A stretch of 64,000 nt of DNA, from contig CM075102.1 in assembly GCA_037576195.1 (NCBI GenBank), positions 21,448,745 through 21,512,744 on the forward strand, read 5' to 3'. The stretch comes from Phytoseiulus persimilis. Its lineage: Eukaryota > Arthropoda > Arachnida > Mesostigmata > Phytoseiidae. The position numbers and the translations under genes are program-made. The notes under the pieces are model-generated. The model worked only from the letters and a program-made list of their open reading frames with translations, had not been told where the DNA came from and searched no databases. Positions 1 through 12,751 of the stretch are shown piece after piece. Each line of letters begins with the position of its first letter. Position 1 is the stretch's first letter.

Positions 1-3000
1 CTTGTCAGACGCTGTCCGAGCGTGAGGCTCGAGGAGAATTGTTTTCTTCGAGGGATGAATAAGGGCATAAACACCGAACTTCCACGCAGTCTTCTCCCTG
101 AGAAGGCGCGAAGTTGACACACCGGGACGGACAACGAAAAACCGGCGCCGTTCACCAGGTTTCCTCATGGACCGCTCCAACATACACTCGCAACGGGCGG
201 CTCGGGGAATCCATCTTTTGTCGCGTTCTTCTTATCGCTGGAGGAGGATTTATCACATCGCAAACAACGGACAACAAACTCAGGCCTCTGTTACTGGCTC
301 ACCTCTGGCCTACAGGCGGCCGAGGTCTGTTGGAGCGATGTTATCGAATCTCTCCGCTTCGAAAGTTCTTGTCGGAAGTCGCTCCTGGCCCGTTCCGTCC
401 GCGGGTGGTTCACCTTGAGCCGCATCGGGTTCCGGCCCGAGCAGAAATCGATCAATGATTCGATTTCTTGATTTGCAAGATAGGGTTGACGAGAGCTAGC
501 TCGTTCTCACGCACCTCCGGCTTGTTTATGCATTCCGGCTTGCAACGTATCGAGGCGTGAGGACAGGCTCCGTTCGATCCTGAGCGCGCTCACCGAAGTT
601 CCAGAGTACGGTCCGTGAGCTCGGGCCTGATTGCATTGCAAAATCAAAGCCTGAGACACAATCACCTGACAGACAGCGACGAGAGCCCAAGGGAGAGACA
701 GCTGTGCCGAGCTCAGCAAAGCCAACGACGAGCCGACAAGCAACCTTTGTAGCTGTTCCAGTGACATCGGGTGTCAGGATGCATATGACTGACTGACCGT
801 CTGTCTGTCTGCTTCACGGAAACAGAAACGATGGCAGGCGATGTGATTTTTTCGTTGGAACGATGAACTAACGATTTCGAATCGATGGGCTCCCGGGGGC
901 TCCATCGACGCGGTAGGCGGAAGATGAATTTCGGGGCAACGGATACTACCTCCGATGGAATCGACGGTATCGACGACAAATACAGCCGCAGAATACGATT
1001 ACCGCCGTCTGTTGGGCCGCGTCCGGGAGCATGTGTATGTACATACATGGCACGGCGATTCCTCAACGAACCGCAGGCTTATTCCCTCCCTTTTTCACTC
1101 GAGTGGATTCTGCCAACTCTGCGGACTAGACGACAGTGCGCGATCCGGACAGATTTCATGCTCCGATTCATACGAACGGGGGCTGAAGGAACGCGCGGAC
1201 GTACCGAGGGACTTTCGAACCGGCGACAGGCAACGTAAGGAAGATCGACCGAGGAACGAGTGGCTGCTCAAGCCAGCCGGCGGGCACTGGAGAGAGACAT
1301 CTCCTGGAACGACGGCCGGCGACTCCGCTCTTGCTCCGACGCGTCTCAAATATACTTGCTGTCTATCCAAGCGCGGGAAGCCTCCCGCATCAGTTTAAGT
1401 CGTTTCGAGAGTTTGCGCACTCGACGCTCATCCCGAACTCGCGAAGAAAAGCTCGGGACGAATTGAGGCCAGAGAGCGAAAACAGCTCCAGAGAAGGAAA
1501 TTAGAAATCTGGTCGTGGGCACTCGCAGCCACATCGTTGAATCGTATCATAAATTATGAGGCGCGGAGCGGGCATGTACGCGGGGAACCGACTCATGAAA
1601 CGCCCAGGTTCCGTTTCGATTCCCTCCTTTCCCATAGTAGCGATCGGAATATCTCGTCGGGCTCACCGGAGAGGAAAGAGATTTCCGACCGAGTTCCCAC
1701 CGCGTTTCCGCAGAAATCGATTTTCCGACTGCGCGCGGCCAGGATCATCGGCGCTTCAACATTGTTCTAGAGCGATGTCAAGTTCTCCGACGCGTTAATG
1801 AACAAGCGGTCGACGTGCGCAAGGGAACGGACATAAAACGAACGACTCAAGCCCGAGGTGTCTTGAGCTAGGGGGGGGGGCGAAAAACAGCTTACGTCAC
1901 CGAGGCACGGTAAGGATCGGACAGCAAAACACGGCGATGTTGGGGGGATGCGGTTTGTAGCGTCGGATTCCAAAGACTGCGAGGATTCTGTAAGGACTGT
2001 GGAAGATGGCGGATCCCGAGGAGCTTAGTCCCAGGTTGCGTACACGAGGACGCCGGGAAGAATGCTGCGCTCGCGGATTGTCGACGACTGACTTTCGTTG
2101 ATTGTTGGTGATTCGCGAGTGCGTTGAGGCCCAGCACGACCGTTTCCCCGGTGCTTACTGAGCGTTCTTCGAAGCCAGACGAGAGTTCGCATAAACCGAG
2201 CGTCAAACATCCGTGAACGCATCATCGTATCCGGATGAATTGCAATCAAGCTGAACTAGAAGCCTCAACTCATGGCGATCCTTGCTCGGCATCATCATCA
2301 ACGCGGTGAGAGAGAGCCACTCGTAGTCCCTTGAAGATGGAGGAGCGAGCTGAGACATCCGCGGCGGTCACACTGGCGCTGCATTGAGAGGTCGTTATTC
2401 AACAACAGATCCATGGAGCCACCGGGAAGCGGGTAATTTATCAGGCCGGCAACTCGAGTCCCGGAAGTCTCAATGCCGCTAAAAGGCTCGGCGGTGCAAC
2501 GGTCAGAGAATTTCCCCGGCCATTTATTGATGTTTTCGGGTAACACTTCCATCAGATGGATTGTATCCTTTTCGACTATCTCAACCGGCATCAAGATTCT
2601 GGATGCCAAGCTTCGATTGTTGTCCGTTCGGACCCATGAATTTCAGCGACGATAACGTTTCGATTGTCCTCATCGGCGAGGCATCGTTACTCAAGCATCC
2701 CCAATTGAGACGAAACGTAGTGCGGAACGCACCGCTCGTCTCTCAGGCGGAACTGGGTTCTCACAAGCAGCATACTCTGAGCGTTTTCCGCGAGAACACT
2801 CGACAAGCGTGCGGTCTCAGACCGCTCATCGATTCCGCGCGATGTCGCTCGTTTTCGGGAAATCAGGCTCCCTCTGTGAATTGATTCCGCGCGCGACAAG
2901 CAGAAGCTCCCAGATCGTGAAGCCGGAGAGTGAAGCCTCGCCAGTTCTCCGAGTTCAGAACCCCGGACGCGAGCGCGAATCGGGCGGAAAGCGAAATTTT

Positions 3001-6000
3001 CCGGTCGCGGATCGGAAGCACGCGAGATCAGGAGGAACGGAGCGCGGAACCATTTCCCGAGTCAGCGACCGAACCGAACGAAATTGTTCGGACGGACCAG
3101 AAATCACATCACAACAAATAGGTTAGGCAAACACACATCACACGGTGCGCCCGAAGGCTTTCTATCATGCCAGTGTCGACGCCGAGCATCCCTCCAGCTA
3201 GCTCCATTCGGACCGCCGTTGCCACCGCCGTCGTTGTCGTCGGTCGCTCGGCAAAAGATCGTCAAGCGAAGCGCCAAGCGATCGAGCGAGCAAAGCCGAG
3301 GCGGCAGAGACAGCAATTCCAGCTCGTCGCCGCTGCAGTTCAACCGTGTTCCGTGTCTTTTCCGAGGCTGCCGACCGAACGGCTGGCCGACAGACAAACA
3401 GTCAGAGCGAACGAACGGCTGGCACGGCCGCTTCTCAATAGCTCTCGATGCTATTTCCCCGGATTAGAGCTGGTAACAGCCGTGAAGCAGTATACGCACC
3501 AAGGTATGCGACAAAGCCGCCCGATGGTTCTTGACTCCGGGCTCGCCTGCCGCCACGCTCGACTCGCCAATGAAGACCGATGCTCTCAACTTCGCCGGAC
3601 CGCTCGCAGAAGCGAGTGTGCGATAGCGGAGCTCAGCCGATTACGACCGAATATTGGGACGTTGCGGACCTCCCCTCTGCGCCGCCGCGATCACAGTAGG
3701 ATCGCACTTCTGCCTAACCGAATCACTGTTAGGCAGTACTGATGCACAGTAAGAGGATTCAGGGAAAAACTATTTCGAGCGCACCAAGAGGGAGAATCGC
3801 GAAGTTTGCCTGCGCGAGCCGGAATATCAGCGTTCGATCGGGTTTCCGACGAAATCTGTTTTGAGAAATTTTTGAACGCCCGGAGGATGTAGGGAAGGTA
3901 CGTCCTGGTGAATCGATCGCGGGATGACGACAACGGAGTTTCCGTGTTTATCGGAGATTCTGTGTTTGTTCGATTCGACAAAACATCCGAGCTCTGCTTT
4001 CAGATGTTCAACTGAGTTGGGGAACTTCGTCCACTGCTCCAGTGGTCGAATGAGCGCTCTCGGGGCCCATATCCCAGGATTCTTCGAGAACAACCGCTCC
4101 TGAAGGAACCGTTCGAGACCGAGGCCGACAGAAGGTCCTCAATCCTGCGAACGTCAGATCGAAGAAAATCTAGTTATGGAGTGGAAATCCGATGCTCTTT
4201 GAACAACGGTACGATTCCGGCCGGAATGAAACTCGACTTCATGGGCCTTCCCTGTGCGGCATCCCAATGACCAACCATGTTCTCGGAGCAATGTGCTCAT
4301 TTTCCGGAGAAAGAAGCCAGAGTGGAACTCTGTCGCAACAAGAGACACAAAAGCGGAGGAAACGAGATGTCCGAACGAAGGCTTAGAGGACGAAGGGGAA
4401 ACTCCAGGGTTAAAAAAGTTCCCGAGAAAGTCTCCGCCTCCACCAGGACTACTAGCAAACTTGTGATACTCTATCACAGCAATCGACGGGAGGGTCTTTT
4501 CCGTGATCCGACTCCTGAAAACGGAGCGCCCGCTCGCCAGCTGCCTGAACCAGCGACAAAAAGCAGTGTACCAGAGTATCGCGGCGTTGGGAAACTTCGG
4601 CGGAAGTTCAAACCTGGAAGTTCCCCGAGCGTTCCCCTTCCCGAGGGAAGGAACTTGGTTCGGCGCAGATCGGACGCGTGGTCAAATGATCGTCTTATCA
4701 CATAATACCTTATCACACATATTTCGATCAGCTCGTCAACCGATTCAGGAGACCCATGAAGCGGACAATCGCTCCGATGTGCGAAAAGCGAGAACGCAGG
4801 CCAGCAACCGGATGGATCGTGGCAGTAAATACGCGAAAGTGCTTCCGAGGGCATTTGCATAAGATTAACATGCGAGTGCATTCGTCAGTTCTGTTCGATG
4901 GCGCAACGTTAGCACCGTCGCGATCGATTCATCGCGACGCATCCTCACCGTACGATGCGATGAGCATCGATTCCTTTTCCGATGTCTCCTCCACGCCGCC
5001 GAAAACAAGGGCAGGCGACAGACACGTCGCTCGTTCGCGTAATCGGAAAGCAAGGTGAACCCAGGAGAGCTTAGTCGGCCTGAACGAAATTCCAAAAACT
5101 CGAACTCGAATCGAATTACCCTCAATAATCTCGAATGGGTTCGCTGAGCGAGTACGGCGAGTCTCGCTCGACTAGAACTTATCTGATCGCGTGATCTTCT
5201 GTGAGCTGATTCCCAACGTTGCGCCGATGCCAATAGCGACAATAATGACAAGATCCGAATAACTGGAGATTCGAATCCGGTTCGATGCAAGCCGGCCGGG
5301 TCGCACGCGCGATTCGCTAATCGGTTATTATGAAACTATGAGAAACAACCACCAGAAGAGACCGCGATTGCGTCACAGGCATGGATGCTAGTACCATCAA
5401 TTGCTGGAACAACAACAGGCTCGCTAAATTTGATGGAAAAGGCACGCAATCGCTCGCTTCGTGGGCACGTCAGGTCCTGGCTGGGAGCGGGGCACATGGG
5501 AGGAAGACTGACAAGGATGGACGGAACAAATGGATGTTGGAATGAATTGACGATCGGCAATCGTCGCTCGGTTAGATCAAAACGAGCGAATAAGCGTTGC
5601 TGCTCACTGGATCGTTCACGAATCTCCAACTCACGCTCACGAGAATCTCGTCCCGGGATTAGCTCGAACAGAGAAAACAATGCTTCGATTGTTCGATTCG
5701 CGCCATCGACCAAGAGTCTGGAAACGAGTTTATTACTATTGTCGTCATCTTTCGGCACAAGGGTGTTTGCCGCCGAGGGTTCCTCCGCTTCATTAAAACG
5801 GCTGTTCAAACAGACCGAGATCAACGCCGATGTCACACTCCGTCCGGTTTCCCAACCCCGGAAAATCATCAGCGAGCTCCAACCACCGACTCCTCGGCCC
5901 GATTTTCCCGGGCTCTGACGAAAATTCGATTCACCGAATCGCGAAACAAGTCACGAAGCCAGCCGATCGCAAACCTCCACGCCATCTGTCATATGGTCTG

Positions 6001-8510
6001 GCATGGTTATCAATCCACTGGGGAGTTTCTTCGAAGCCGGAGGAACGAGATTCATCCGCCAAGGCCGGAATCAACAAGGGAAAGTATCAACAACCCGTAG
6101 TGCAGTTCTTCCGATACGATGGAGGAAAGATGAGTCCCTTTGCACGACACCCGATACATCGGCTCTGAGCCGAGTAGGAGTCCCACAGCGCACGATGATG
6201 AAAACGAATCGGGCTACAAGTGAGGTAATAGCGACGGCGACGAGGAAGACAAATCATCAAGGGAGGAATAAACGAACAGATCCAGGAAATCAGTCGACGG
6301 GAACATCTGACTTCCGCGGGCATGACAGCTGAACAGAGACCGCCACACTCGGAGAACGCGTCAACCTCGGCAGGATAAGTCTCGAAGAGCAAGGTGAAGA
6401 CGAGACTGAACGGAGCCACGAAATCGCCTGCGTTCGAAGAGGACGCGCCGCTTGGTCATAACCTCCTAAAAGTCGCGGCCTCCAGCAGAGAAATGTCGTT
6501 CGCCGTGGGTGCTGTGGAAGCCGTTCGCGGAGGGAGTTGCTCCTGCGATCGAAGGCGAGAGACCTCGTGAAGTGAAATACGACGTGGCTGACCTCCATCG
6601 AAATCTCCACACGAACTGAACAGCTACCAGGCAAACAAACCATTGAAACAACTGTCTGGCGCCACGACCGGCACCAACTCGCGAAGTCGCCGCGGTCGAT
6701 GATCGACTCTGTCCCGGCCTCGACGACCTCTGACCCGCTCGGCGGCTTGCCACATCCATAAGGCTCAAGTTTCTCAAAGTGCGTTGCTTTCATATTTCCT
6801 GAATTTTTCGTTCGCGTCAGCTGATTCGTCCCGAGTCTCCCCGCCAGAAACCATGAGGCTTCAGAGGTCTAGCTGTGTCTGCTAGAAAACGCCACCACCC
6901 TTCCGATCCCCGGAGTCTGATGAGCCAACTTCCGCCTCGAGGTAGTGATGAGCCCTGCAGAACGATGCGGTGACAAAACGCTCCGTCAGGGATCCAAATC
7001 TCAGAATGGGCGTTCAATCACAGTTCAAAAATCACGCGAACTTCGATCAATCCCTGGAGCCAGACTCGCAACAATGAACATCGCAACAAAGTTGAAGAAG
7101 GAAAGGAGCTAGTTTGCCTTGCTTCACTTCCTGCCAGGTCTCCGAGAGATATGAAATAGATTGCCGGTCGGCTCGCTGGGCACAGCCCAGTTGAGGGCGA
7201 CGTCACGCTTTTGGAACTCAGCTAATCGACAAATTGTGACAACGGGAAGGAAATACACTGACTAATCATGCAGAGAGAACCTGAATGTCGGTGTAATGCG
7301 TCAATGACAAACTTCTAACCAAAAGAGGAATTTCGAGGGAATATCGTATTTTCTGAAAACGTTGAGCTGAATTTATTTCGTTTAGACCCGCGTGTCCCGC
7401 CGCCGCCCGTTTGTGCATATTTCTGACAGGCTGTTCGCGCGCGGAACTAATCTCTCAGCGATTTGTCCCAGTTCACCTTCGGATCCATCCATTTGAATAT
7501 TTTCCTCAACGTCACGACCACAGTATCCTCTCAAGCGATAGCCATTCGGAGCTTCACTTTTTGACTCTCCACGATGGAGAGGTCCATTTTTCATCCGCCC
7601 ATCGGTGCTGAGGACAATTCAGCGCGGACAACAGCAAAGTTGGTCGGGCGAGGCGGCTGGCGAGCAGATGGGCAGACAGGTGAGCGACCGGGCTGGGCAA
7701 GTTCCCGAATCCCTAAATATCCCCTACAAAAATAGAGTGACACAAGAATATGCTTTGATGTTCGAGGTAGGCAAGCAGTCAGGATCGAGCATTTTGAATT
7801 TTGGATTCGTTCACCCGTCACCAGCCTCCTCGTCGCCGGCGCTACTGAATCAGACGTCGCGCCCGCATCCGAAAATTTCTTCCTTTTCGCCATTTGCATA
7901 GACCTCCGTTCCTTGGCCTCATGGTCGCCGTTGCCATCCGTGGTTGTCGGCGCCTGCTACGTATTTCCTGACGTGGTCGCATCCGACAGTGACGACGACA
8001 GTTGCCTTGTGGTACACGCCGCGTTCCTTGGAGCATCTTCTTTGATTCTCCCGAGTCAGTGGCGCGCACTGTCAACGATGAGGCGACTTTTTTGTGCGGA
8101 GACCAACAGGTGCCCCTGCAGCCCAACGCAGCATGTGCTGCTCGCTCGTAGGAATAAGGGAAACAGCGCCCACGGCGGCAGGAACCAGCGAGGACAAAAA
8201 GGGAACACGGAGAGCAGAAGGACAAAGGCCAGACCAACAGGCCGAAGAACTGCGAGCGCCGGAGCTGTCCAGGATAGGAGGAGGAGGAGGCGGTAGCTGG
8301 GGTGAAAGGACACGCACAAAAGCTCACCCAAGAATGGGATCGACCCAACAGATTGCAAGATTTGTTCCTTGCATGCTTTCCAACCTCGAACAAAGGGGCG
8401 GAAGCAAAAAGAGCTTAGCCGCGATAACAAGTCTGCTGTAATTGACACGATCTGCGTGTGTCTCTGTGCCAGCGAGGGTCTCTATGTGCGTCTGTTATCT
8501 CGACTCACCA
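1..8510. other. No recognised gene; probable intronic sequence
   Basis: Many short open frames occur on both strands, but none has a recognisable domain, consistent splice sites or protein-like composition. The exon at 9117-9229 splices leftward, so most or all of this stretch is best read as the first intron of that minus-strand gene. I looked for cyclic-nucleotide-binding exons on the minus strand and found none. A run of ten G lies at 1871-1880. Confidence 0.5.
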
Positions 8511-8563
8511 ACTGACTGACTGACTGACAGACTGACTGACCGACTGACTGACTGACTGACGGA
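8511..8563. repeat. (GACT)n microsatellite
   Basis: A four-base repeat of the form ACTG/GACT runs for about 53 bases with a few single-base interruptions. It lies about 550 bases left of the RIIa exon and is probably intronic. Confidence 0.9.
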
Positions 8564-9116
8564 CGAGAGTAACTCTAATAGAAGCCATTGGCTTACCACA
8601 ATTTACCACGTCTCTTGCTCTCTGAACACCTTCGCAGGCACGAACACTCACACCGCCTTTTATTGCAGCTCGGCGGCGTGAGCATTCCAAACAGAACCAT
8701 TCACATGTCTGACCCCTCGAAATACCACCAAGTGACAAATCGAATGAGATTGGAGTCTGCACTGATAGCCGACCGAGCGAGATCTACCGTGTGTGTGAGG
8801 TGACCTCAAATTTGACAGACGGCGGAAAGCGGTACCTCCGGAGCCTTAGTTTCTCGAATCCCTCGAAACCAGCCCAGACGTGGTCACACGCGAGAGTGGT
8901 ACCGCGTGTGCTCGGACATCTAGATATGTCCGACCCGGTCCAAGAGCGCATCAGCCGCCGCGATCCCGAAAAGCGATTCGTTCCGTATTAATTCAATCAA
9001 TGGACGGATGTCTTATCGGCTGACCAGCCGACCATGCAACCAGGCTCTCAATCGGCGAACCGAGTAACCAGCCGTTCCACGACGACCAACGAAATATTTG
9101 TCACAAACACACTCAC

Positions 9117-9229
9117 GTGAAGTATTTGGCTGCATAGGCGAGGATATCTTCCGGTCTCTCGACGAGCACAGAGACCGTGAACTCCATCAGGAGGTTGGTA
9201 AGCTCAGGAGGAACGTCGTGGCGATTCAT
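9117..9229 (-). CDS. First coding exon of a PKA type II regulatory subunit-like protein (RIIa domain)
   Basis: On the minus strand an ATG at 9229-9227 opens 37 codons plus two bases, ending at a good donor (GTGAGT) at 9116-9111. The peptide has the RIIa dimerisation/docking pattern: VPPELTNLLMEFTVSVL, then RPEDILAYAAKYF, matching the family form IPxxLxxLLxxFTVxVLxxxPxDLxxFAxxYF. In PKA regulatory subunits this domain forms the four-helix dimer that docks on A-kinase anchoring proteins, and it sits at the very N-terminus, as here. The phosphorylation and cyclic-nucleotide domains must lie further left, beyond a large intron or outside the window; I could not find them. Other RIIa proteins such as SPA17 or ropporin relatives are possible, but the close match and N-terminal position favour PKA-RII. 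Confidence 0.72.
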
Positions 9230-9945
9230 TGCTGATCGAATCGATTTGACGGCCGCGAATCAATGTCAGTGAACTATGAAAAACACGATACGCTCACTTG
9301 AAAACTGATTTTCCTGTGGAGCTCGCAGGTTCGCGCGCTCGAGCTCCTCGCTGTTCGAGCTCCGCACTCCAATTGATCCCACACAACCAAGTGCAGAGCA
9401 GCACCCACACACTACTAGTCAAGATGGCGTTTAACGTCCCACCTAAATATAACCCGCCGCGCGCTGTTTTGGCGGCGCTCCGTGGCGGGATACGTCCAGT
9501 GGCTGAGATACTTCGCTCGATCGCGCAATCTCACGTGCTTCCACTGGTTGCTGACAGTTGATCAGAATGTAGCACGAAGCACGTGCCCCTCTCTGAATCA
9601 CGATACCAGACGCGAATGGTTGAAAACTTTATCGACGCACCGAACAGGTCGGATTTCATTATGCTTCTCGATGTGGATATCAGACACGCGCTCAACAGAC
9701 TCCGCCGGGAGGACGAATATGATTGTTAAACTATTGATCGAGTCCTCCAAATTTTCTTCCAACCATTCTCGCTGCCGTTGGTCCTCCGAGATTACGAGCT
9801 CACATTGTCGAGCGGACTGGCTGATTTCCTCGACTTCAATGATGGTGATGATCGGCTTACTCCGTAGCAGACGACTCGCTGATGTTGTTTTGATCGCAGC
9901 GAGGAGGGCACTGCAAAGTCAGTTCAGTTCCTTGAAAGTTTCATC
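9230..9945. promoter_or_regulatory. Shared upstream region of two divergent genes
   Basis: About 0.7 kb separates the start codon of the RIIa gene (minus) from that of MPP beta (plus), so both core promoters and leaders should lie here. No clear TATA box is placed for either start. An AAGATGGCG word at 9421-9428 resembles the YY1/Pho-type element common in housekeeping and mitochondrial gene promoters; this is suggestive only. Confidence 0.4.
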
Positions 9946-11731
9946 ATGCGGCCCTTTGCAGCGATTCTGCGCGCGGGCGCCCGTATTCAGGCTGCTCAGA
10001 AACGTAGGCTCACCCATCTGGCCAGCACGACGTTCTCCCAAACCCTCCTGAACATCCCGGAGACCCGCGTGACTACACTAGCCAATGGAATCCGCGTAGC
10101 TACCGAAAATAATGGAGCTCCGACAGCCACCGTCGGAATATGGATCGACGCTGGGAGCCGTTATGAAAGCGAGAAAACCAACGGTGTTGCCCACTTCCTG
10201 GAACACATGGCTTTCAAGGTATGTGGAGAAACTGCTATGCGGGGTCACATTTACCGGGTCGATGAGGTATTCGGTTCCGGAACTACAGCTCTCCCACTTT
10301 TCAAAAATGACATCGCCTTCATTGATGCATGCATCTGGCAGAATCTGGTTCTATGAGCTGTCTTTATTTCCTAGGGAACGGAGAAACGGAGTCAGACCGA
10401 TCTTGAACTCGAGGTCGAGAACGCTGGGATGCACTTGAACGCGTACACCTCTCGAGAACAGACAGTGTACTACGCTAAATGCCTCACCAAGGTAACGTGA
10501 ATCGGATATGTATGCGGAAGTTCCCCTGCACAGGTCTGGATTCATTCAAATTTTTATCGTCACCTCTAGCTGCAACCAGTTTTCTTTCACCGTGATTGCA
10601 AGCAGAGGGAGAAGGGATTATGACAACGCTTCGCACCGAAGCTGTCACATCGATTTTAGGATAGAAGACCTCTTAAGTCTCATTTGGTGTCCTCAGGACG
10701 TGGCACGAGCTGTTGATATCATCGCTGACATCACTCAGAACCCTAAGCTGGGCGAACAGGAAATCGAACGTGAACGATCTGTCATTCTGAGAGAGATGGA
10801 GGAAGTTGAGGGCAACCTCCAAGAGGTCGTTTTCGATCACCTCCACTCCATCGCCTATCAAGGAACCCCGCTCGGACTGACGATCCTCGGCCCGACTGAG
10901 AACATCAAATCCATCCAGAAGCAGGATCTCCAGGATTACATAAAGCAACACTACACCGGCAGTCGACTCGTCATCGCCGGAGCCGGAGGTGTTGACCACG
11001 ATGAACTGGTCAAGCTCACGGAACAACACTTCGGCAAAGTTAGCAATTCGCTGGACAACAAAGTCTTCTTCCCCGAACCCTGTCGTTACACCGGATCCGA
11101 CATGAGGGTTCGTGACGACGACATGCCTTACATGCATGCCGCCATCGCCATTGAGGGCGCGGGCTGGAAGAACCCGGACAATATTCCTCTCATGATCGCC
11201 AACACCATGATCGGTTCCTGGGACCGCTCCCATGGCAGTGGTAACAACGCCACCTCCCGCGTTGCGGCGCAGTTCGCCGCCGACCCTCACCAAGCCGTTC
11301 ACTCTTTCCAATCTTTCAACACCTGCTACAACGATACAGGCCTCTGGGGCATCTATTTCGTAGCCAACAGCAGCGAGGAGCTCCATTGGATGGTACACCT
11401 GATCCAGGCTGAATGGATGAGAATTTGCACCGCAGCCACTGAAGCTGATGTAACAAGAGCGAAGAACCTGCTCAAGACGAACCTCCTCCTCCAGCTCGAC
11501 GGAACAACGTCCATTTGCGAGGATATCGGTCGTCAGATGCTCTGCTACGGACGACGGATCCCTCTCCACGAGCTTGAAGCGCGCATCGATGCCGTTGATG
11601 CGTCGACACTGCGGTCGGTGGCCACGCAATACCTGTACGATAGGTGTCCCGTTGTTGCCGCCGTGGGACCTGTCGAAGGACTCCCCGATTACGCTATCCT
11701 TCGGTCCAACATGTACCAAGTGCGGTTCTAG
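9946..11731 (+). CDS. PMPCB: Mitochondrial-processing peptidase subunit beta
   Basis: Catalytic subunit of the heterodimeric matrix protease (M16/pitrilysin family) that removes presequences from imported mitochondrial proteins. Three exons, 9946-10218, 10375-10491 and 10697-11731, join in phase 0 to give 474 residues, close to the family's usual length. Introns are 156 and 205 bp with GT/AG ends. The N-terminus is Arg-rich ([15 protein letters not shown]), fitting a matrix-targeting presequence. The inverted zinc motif HxxEH is seen as HFLEH at residues 83-87, and the distal Glu ligand falls at about residue 163 in VILREME. The glycine-rich substrate loop characterises the alpha subunit and is not seen here. 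The first ATG followed by the presequence sets the start. AATAAA at 11904-11909 is a likely poly(A) signal. Confidence 0.97.
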
Positions 11732-11903
11732 ATGACTTCTCTGGAATTTACTTAGTTAGTCGGAAGCTGATTGGAACGATGAATTACTCCTGGGCAGTGG
11801 AGCCTCATCAACGTGAAAGTCACGGAACAACTCACGTCAAGAGGAGAACGTACAGGCTGAGAGATGCGTATACGGAAATGCGAGACAATGGGATGTTCCA
11901 GCA

Positions 11904-11909
11904 AATAAA
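11904..11909 (+). terminator. Poly(A) signal for MPP beta
   Basis: AATAAA, 173 bases after the MPP beta stop codon and before the convergent RED gene. Confidence 0.6.
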
Positions 11910-12690
11910 GTCTGGTTATAAGTTAACGCAATGGCCCTTTCCTCGAGTAGAACTACTCTAGATAGAATTATGCCGAGGAAGGCAAAATGGAGATTCCCAG
12001 ACGGTCATCAAATCGTCGACTGAAGCAAATCTCTTTGGTCGGTGGAGAACGACCTCAACCCCTCGCGACGAGGCCCAGCTCGGAGGTCGTGAATTATAGC
12101 TTCTCGTTTACAAAAATTTATTCCAGTGTTACCGTCGGGGATCAAACTGTTTCCATTCGTTTCGTACAATCATCCTACAGGAATGCAGGGCGTCTCGCTT
12201 TGGGTCTCGGGTCATGCCATGATGTAAAGATACCCATCGTACAAGTCCCTTCCATGAATGCTGTTGTCGATGCAAGCATACGGCATTTCTATGATTTTGC
12301 TCAAACAAATGCAGATTTTCCGTAAATATGGTACACAAGCGACAAAGATGTAAATGATTGTGTACAAACTTGCGGATACTAGAGCGCAAATCAACGATGG
12401 AAAAAATATTGTCAGCCATATAGCTCTGCAGATCAGGATATGTACGAATATGGCCACTGGCGAGGGTCTCGTACTCCGGCGTTCCAGATAGCGATTGAGG
12501 GACATTATCGCACAGGAACTTCGTTTTCTCTAGCGGTTCGTTCGGTCGACTCGGGTACCTGAAAATTCATGTTCAGATGTCCGAAGAGAGCCCAAAATTT
12601 GATCTGTATCTCTTCTTACATGTGTGAATTGCTCACCGCATTTGCCCCGAACGTCAAAACACTTCTCGGAAGAAAGCCTTACTGTACAGA

Positions 12691-12696
12691 TTTATT
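12691..12696 (-). terminator. Poly(A) signal for RED
   Basis: AATAAA on the minus strand, about 55 bases after the RED stop codon. Confidence 0.6.
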
Positions 12697-12751
12697 CTTC
12701 ACTCTTATTAAAGTAAGGGCAACGGCTGGCGTTTCTGCGTTCCCTACTCGA

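Noticed and set aside
3167..3742. 191-codon plus-strand frame
   Set aside because: Arg/Pro/Ala-rich and low-complexity, typical of chance frames in GC-balanced DNA; no start context or homology.
5262..5284. tRNA-like B box (GATTCGAATCC)
   Set aside because: No A box, acceptor stem or anticodon arm can be formed with the upstream bases.
10673..11719. 348-codon open frame antisense to MPP beta
   Set aside because: It mirrors the codon bias of the large MPP beta exon; the product has no domain and the sense frame is unambiguous.
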